Positions 60,034 through 64,000 of a DNA stretch of 64,000 nt are shown here, one piece after another. The notes beneath the pieces are model-generated. The model saw only the letters and a program-made list of their open reading frames with translations. It was not told the DNA's origin and did not search any database. The position numbers and the translations under genes are program-made. Source of the DNA: Cerasicoccus arenae (GTDB taxonomy: Bacteria; Verrucomicrobiota; Verrucomicrobiia; Opitutales; Cerasicoccaceae); the NCBI RefSeq assembly GCF_014651635.1, contig NZ_BMXG01000015.1:41375-105374 (forward strand), in the 5' to 3' direction. Positions within the stretch are counted from its first letter, which is position 1; each line of letters opens with the position of its first letter.

Positions 60034-62934
60034 ATGCGTCGATTCATTATTTTGAAACCCCTATATTTTAACACACTTGTGATTGCCCTGACTTCTTTTT
60101 TGCTGTCTCCACATTTGAGTGTCGGAGAGCCGATTCAACTCCCCAATGCGGACTGGGCCTTTGAGGCCAGTGCACCTGAATTAGCCGCCAATGAGGCAGT
60201 TTGGATTGAGTTGCGAGACGCGCAAGGCGAACGCCTTTACCGCCTCGGACTAAATGGTAATCAGGCGATTTTACAGCATTGGAAGTCTGGTGATTGGGTG
60301 AAGCGATGGAACGAGAAAAGGGTTGATGATATACCCTACGATTTTGCCGTTATTCGCGTTGGAAACCGCCTATTCTTTGAGGCTGGGGGAAAAGGCGTTA
60401 TTCGTGCCGTGGAGGAAATTAACGCTTCACAGGTCCCCGTCATTCTGGATGGCACAGTACGCCGCGCCACGGACTCTCAGGCTGCGATGTCAAATGTTAG
60501 CTACCGTACGCCACTGCGTGAAGCAGCAGAGGAGAGCCCGCCGGCAACCATTACTGACACCGCCTTCGCCTGCTACCTACCTTGGTTCCCCGCAGATTAC
60601 ACTGCTCTGGGATACCAGCGACAATATGATTTTCCGGTGATTCCGCTTTTGCCAAATCCGGACTATGATAATGTCACTGCCCAATATGAAATCATGCACG
60701 CGAGTGGGATCGATGTCGTTTCGGCGGACATCGTTTTCTTCAACACTGATCGAGTTCGTGCTGGCGCGGTTATTTTCAAAAGGCTACTCGATTCTATTCC
60801 AGGAGATGGGAGTGATACTGTCAAAATCGTACCAATGTTGGAGCTTAAGGACATTGATGCCGCGATTGATGGAACGATTTATTTATTGGATCGATTTGGT
60901 GATGATCCGCGCTGGTTTAAGATTGATGGGCGTCCGTTTATTCTGACTTACCATAACGGGGCTCACATGGATATGACGCCGGAGCTATGGACGAAGTTGA
61001 CTAGCAAAGTGCGAGCGTCTGGTTTCGACCCAGTTTGGATTTACAATTTTGGAGGCATCAAAGTCGCTCTTTCTGGCACAGTGGATTTGGACGAGGCCAG
61101 AGAAATCGCCAAGGTCTCAGACGGTGTTTTCCATTTTAGTGGTTCCTCGCTGACAGATGCTGGCCGATTCCCGGGCTATGCGCGTCAACACTTAGGCGAT
61201 GATTTTCCTGATTTGATCGTTGGGGGATCCATACACCAAGGCTATTATTCCAATCGCACTTATAACCGGAATGTTATCTCAAATCGCCACACCGCCGAGT
61301 TGCGCGAAATGTGGAATTTTGTGAAGGCGGGCAATCCCGATTTCGTTCATTTAACCACATGGAATGACTACAACGAGGCGACCACATTTTGCCCTTCCTA
61401 CTCAGATATCGGAGCGAGACTGGAGATTGTCCAACGTATGCTTTCGGACTATTTTAAGCAGCCACTGCCAAAGGGGAAATCTGGAGAGCCCGAGCTGGTT
61501 CTTTCTTATCGAAAGGAAATGTATCCGGGAGAACCGCTTGAGTTGGAAGTCTTGCCGCTTCCCAGTGAGTTGGGGCCTAAGAAAGGGCGTGTGACGGTTA
61601 TCGTGAAGACTGCAAGTGGTGAGACATTGATGGAGGAGACTAGCCCTGAAATTGATTTTACATCAATGGAGCCTTGGTACTGTGGAGTCGATATTCCATC
61701 CGATTTTCCAGCACCGACCGTTTTGCGAATAAGTGCAACATATCAAGGAGCCAAAAGTAGCTCAATTGATTACGCAAACCTGCCAGACATTTTTATCGCA
61801 CAGACGTCCAGTTATGGGGATCAGCTGTACTATTCGATTCCGTTACATCGCCTTGCTAAGGCCGCCGATGGCTTGAGTATCGTTGTCAATGGAGTGGGGC
61901 AGGGCAAGGTCACCGGATCGGGTCTCTACAGTATCGCATACGATGTTCAGCAAGAATCAGCTCTGGTTGCTGCCTCAAAGAGAGGACATTTAATGCGTTT
62001 TTTAGCTCCATTGGATGTATCTGGTGCGGAAGTTTCGCAGCTCAATACTCAAGTGGTGCTCGAACCGAAGACGGCTGATATGCCGAAAAGTTCCGCTGAG
62101 TGGCAGACGCGTTGGATCACTGCAGAGCGTGGTGCCGATTATTTTGCGGCGGTTGCCCAATTTCCAGATGGCAGTTGGGCCTACTCTCCAACGGTCATTG
62201 CGGAGCCAATTGTGTCGACTCAAAATCTGATGGCAGAATGGGTCTTCACCGGGCCCAAGCCAGCCTTGATGGGCAATGTTAAAGGCCTTGATAAACCTCA
62301 GGACATCATTGCAGACCGATCAATATACGGGCACGATCTTGTCATTCCGGAGGACATGGGTTCTACCTTTATCGACTTGCCAGGTAATGGTCGGGCACTG
62401 CGATTCGATGGTCGCACTATATTGAAGTCCGAACACGATACGGCGGCTAATGGCCCAGTGGCAGTCGAGGCGCTTTTTCGTCTGACCGAAACCGGCCGCT
62501 ATCAAGTGATCGCAATGCAACGTGGCGCACAGGCCACATTGGTGGTTGAGAAAGATGGCCGTTTGGCAGCATTAAGGCTACCGGAAAATCGCCGCCATCC
62601 CAATCCTTTTGTTAAGGCGTTCAGCAAGGAGCCACTTGAGGCCGGGCGCTTTTACCATGCGGTTATCAGTTATAATGGCCGGGAGCTTTCACTTTATCTG
62701 GATGGAGAATTTCAGGATAGCATTGCATGCATCGGCACTCGTTCTACCGAAGGGTTTGCATTAGGTGGGCCAGCTGGTAATCCTCTCGTTACCAAAGCCG
62801 TCGATGAAATGCCTGCCAATGGCTTCTTCACCGGTGATATGGTTAAGTTCTCAGTTTATGGTCAGGCAATATCTGCCGATGAAGTGGCAATATTAAACCA
62901 AAACGCACAGTTACTGCCCTTTTGGGAACGATAA
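60034..62934 (+). CDS. Secreted GH71-like alpha-1,3-glucanase with C-terminal LamG-type domain
   Basis: A 966-residue exported enzyme. Signal peptide RRFIILKPLYFNTLVIALTSF; an N-terminal beta domain (about 30-180); a catalytic (beta/alpha) barrel from about 180 to 480 with ACYLPWFPADYTALGYQRQY, IDVVSADIVFFNTDR, KIVPMLELKDIDAAIDGT, DPVWIYNFGGIKVALSG and VHLTTWNDYNEATTF, which match endo-1,3-alpha-glucanase family 71 as far as I can judge; GH99 is the main alternative. After ~480 come beta domains and a LamG/concanavalin-like end (VAVEALFRLTETGRYQVIAM ... AVISYNGRELSLYLDGEFQ). I start at the ATG at 60034, which opens the signal peptide; the frame extends upstream to a TTG. Divergent from araC. 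Confidence 0.8.
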   Translation: MRRFIILKPLYFNTLVIALTSFLLSPHLSVGEPIQLPNADWAFEASAPELAANEAVWIELRDAQGERLYRLGLNGNQAILQHWKSGDWVKRWNEKRVDDIPYDFAVIRVGNRLFFEAGGKGVIRAVEEINASQVPVILDGTVRRATDSQAAMSNVSYRTPLREAAEESPPATITDTAFACYLPWFPADYTALGYQRQYDFPVIPLLPNPDYDNVTAQYEIMHASGIDVVSADIVFFNTDRVRAGAVIFKRLLDSIPGDGSDTVKIVPMLELKDIDAAIDGTIYLLDRFGDDPRWFKIDGRPFILTYHNGAHMDMTPELWTKLTSKVRASGFDPVWIYNFGGIKVALSGTVDLDEAREIAKVSDGVFHFSGSSLTDAGRFPGYARQHLGDDFPDLIVGGSIHQGYYSNRTYNRNVISNRHTAELREMWNFVKAGNPDFVHLTTWNDYNEATTFCPSYSDIGARLEIVQRMLSDYFKQPLPKGKSGEPELVLSYRKEMYPGEPLELEVLPLPSELGPKKGRVTVIVKTASGETLMEETSPEIDFTSMEPWYCGVDIPSDFPAPTVLRISATYQGAKSSSIDYANLPDIFIAQTSSYGDQLYYSIPLHRLAKAADGLSIVVNGVGQGKVTGSGLYSIAYDVQQESALVAASKRGHLMRFLAPLDVSGAEVSQLNTQVVLEPKTADMPKSSAEWQTRWITAERGADYFAAVAQFPDGSWAYSPTVIAEPIVSTQNLMAEWVFTGPKPALMGNVKGLDKPQDIIADRSIYGHDLVIPEDMGSTFIDLPGNGRALRFDGRTILKSEHDTAANGPVAVEALFRLTETGRYQVIAMQRGAQATLVVEKDGRLAALRLPENRRHPNPFVKAFSKEPLEAGRFYHAVISYNGRELSLYLDGEFQDSIACIGTRSTEGFALGGPAGNPLVTKAVDEMPANGFFTGDMVKFSVYGQAISADEVAILNQNAQLLPFWER

Positions 62935-62944
62935 GAATAATATT

Positions 62945-63751
62945 ATGAAATATACACGAATCCTACCCTTACTTTTTGTCTCCCTGTTTTTTGGCCTGAG
63001 CTTACGCGCTGAATGGTCGTTATACGATGGTTTTGACTACAATACCAAGCTTCTGGATGGTGCTGATGGTGGTGTCGGTTCTTGGACATCCTATTGGCGT
63101 CGTAGCGGGGCTGGTGGCGTCGAATTAAAATCACCAACCTTTACCTATAAGGATCGATCGGGTAAGTCGCTTAATGTCTTGGGGGAATACACGTCGGTCA
63201 AAGGCGCTACCACTGCTGGTACCTATCGTGATTTCGAGGCGATAGAAGCAGGTAATGATGAGCCGTTAGTTATGTGGGTATCTTTTCTGGCTAGCGCTGA
63301 GGGGGGACCTTTTGATGCCAGTGGCGACGAAGTTTCTCTTCAATTGCGTAGCCCGGAGAACGTTGATTGGGTCACCTTTGGCGTAATGGGGCGTTTGGAT
63401 GCTTGGAGAATTCGCCTCAGCAATGGCTCGCAGAAAAAATTTACGGAGGGCGCTTCTGGGATCTACACCAATGATGTTAATTTTTTCGTCGCACGCATCG
63501 AAGTCGATACTCGTGAAGGAAAAAGCGATTCAGTATTCCTATGGATCAATCCTCTACTCGGTCGACAGCCTGATGACAGCGCCGCTGCGTTAAAGGTAGA
63601 TGGTGAGGACATATGGAAACCAAATGCGCCGGTGAAATTCACACGCATGAGAATTGGGACCATTAATTCGGAGGATCCTGAGGACAAAGCACTTCTCTTT
63701 GACGAAATTCGAATTGGTGCGAGTTTTCAAGAGGTGGCACCAGAAAAGTAG
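62945..63751 (+). CDS. Secreted concanavalin-like protein, companion of the GH71-like enzyme
   Basis: A 268-residue exported protein: signal peptide KYTRILPLLFVSLFFGLSLRA, then WSLYDGFDYNTKLLDGADGG, GSWTSYWRRSGAGG and many short strands with YKDRSGKSLNVLGEYTSV and EEVSLQLRS-like edges, giving a beta-sandwich pattern seen in secreted verrucomicrobial proteins that often precede PEP-CTERM tags. Here there is no PEP-CTERM motif and no membrane end, so it should be soluble in the periplasm or outside. It lies 10 bases after the GH71-like gene and is co-transcribed with it. Family not recognised. Confidence 0.75.
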   Translation: MKYTRILPLLFVSLFFGLSLRAEWSLYDGFDYNTKLLDGADGGVGSWTSYWRRSGAGGVELKSPTFTYKDRSGKSLNVLGEYTSVKGATTAGTYRDFEAIEAGNDEPLVMWVSFLASAEGGPFDASGDEVSLQLRSPENVDWVTFGVMGRLDAWRIRLSNGSQKKFTEGASGIYTNDVNFFVARIEVDTREGKSDSVFLWINPLLGRQPDDSAAALKVDGEDIWKPNAPVKFTRMRIGTINSEDPEDKALLFDEIRIGASFQEVAPEK

Positions 63752-63769
63752 TCTAGTGTGGCATCAAAT

Positions 63770-63794
63770 TTGTGCAAGAATCACAGCTTTTTTT
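63770..63794 (+). terminator. Possible terminator after the GH71 pair
   Basis: TGTG/CACA (63771-63774 with 63782-63785) and a G-T extension form a short stem followed by GC and a run of seven T. The stem is weak but the T-run is good and lies 18 bases after the stop. Confidence 0.4.
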
Positions 63795-63918
63795 AACCTG
63801 TCATGACGAGAAAATCGTTTATTATGCCTGATAGATAGCCATATTGCTGAATGTTAGCCGGATTGCATTTATTTGATGTTCAGTCCTCCAAAAAACAAAA
63901 CACCTACCCTAATTGATT

Positions 63919-64000
63919 ATGAATAACCGCGTTTCACTCATTTCGACCCTATCAATTCTTGGCCTTGGAGTCGTCGCTCAAGCCAATCCAATTTTGTACG
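63919..64000 (+). CDS. Exported protein, start only (partial)
   Basis: The first 27 codons of a gene cut by the window edge: MNNRVSLISTLSILGLGVVA followed by QANPILY, a clear Sec signal peptide with an AQA cleavage site. A new transcript seems likely, since the gap before it is 167 bases and carries a terminator. What the mature protein is cannot be said; given the neighbours it may be another PEP-CTERM or glycan-related protein. Confidence 0.7.
   Translation, partial: MNNRVSLISTLSILGLGVVAQANPILY

Overview
The window reads as a chromosomal segment of a marine-type Verrucomicrobiota, most likely class Opitutae (Puniceicoccales/Opitutales). This is inferred from the gene combination: alternative complex III next to a cbb3 oxidase, hpnCDE-type squalene genes, a PEP-CTERM protein, two type I sulfatases, an AraC-controlled GH71-like locus, and many secreted proteins of unknown family. 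No integrase, transposase, phage gene or CRISPR array was seen, and no rRNA. One tRNA gene (Lys, CTT) is present.

Layout. 0-15.5 kb: end of aspS with a clear terminator; a MarR regulator with two operator-like palindromes facing an O-methyltransferase; ThuA-like and methyltransferase genes; an EmrA/EmrB-type drug exporter; an orphan sugar-binding protein; rmuC; a CE7 acetyl esterase; another methyltransferase; an Imm42-like orphan; GTP-dependent PEP carboxykinase; thymidylate synthase; an unknown secreted protein. 15.7-27.5 kb: one long respiratory operon, a small signal-peptide protein followed by actABCDEF, a one-helix protein, ccoS, and ccoN-ccoO-ccoP. It should carry electrons from quinol through cytochromes c to oxygen. 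28-36.8 kb: a VWA membrane protein, then hpnC - terB-like - hpnD/hpnE fusion on the minus strand, back to back with a DevB-DevC-DevA type ABC exporter. 36.8-44.1 kb: a PEP-CTERM protein, a lipoprotein, a GT39-like membrane protein, polyphosphate kinase and a sulfatase.

44.5-52.7 kb is the most unusual part. Three paralogous sets of minor-pseudopilin genes (PilV-, PilW- and PilX-like) lie next to each other: two in tandem on the minus strand and one divergent on the plus strand. In the plus-strand set the PilX-like protein is fused to a C-terminal repeat-rich domain. In both minus-strand sets the same two parts are separate genes, split at the same place, and the second half has its own signal peptide. 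A NarL-type histidine kinase/response regulator pair follows directly. 55.5-64 kb: tRNA-Lys, then a polysaccharide-use locus (sulfatase, FAD protein, AraC regulator, divergent GH71-like glucanase and a secreted companion), by eye more AT-rich than the rest.

A second pattern runs through the first 40 kb: long runs of G or C (twelve of at least 8, six of 10-12), several inside genes where a one-base slip would truncate the protein (hpnC, the hpnD/hpnE junction, the GT39-like gene, the end of the EmrA-like gene). These are candidate phase-variable switches. All calls rest on reading the sequence and translations; no database search was run.
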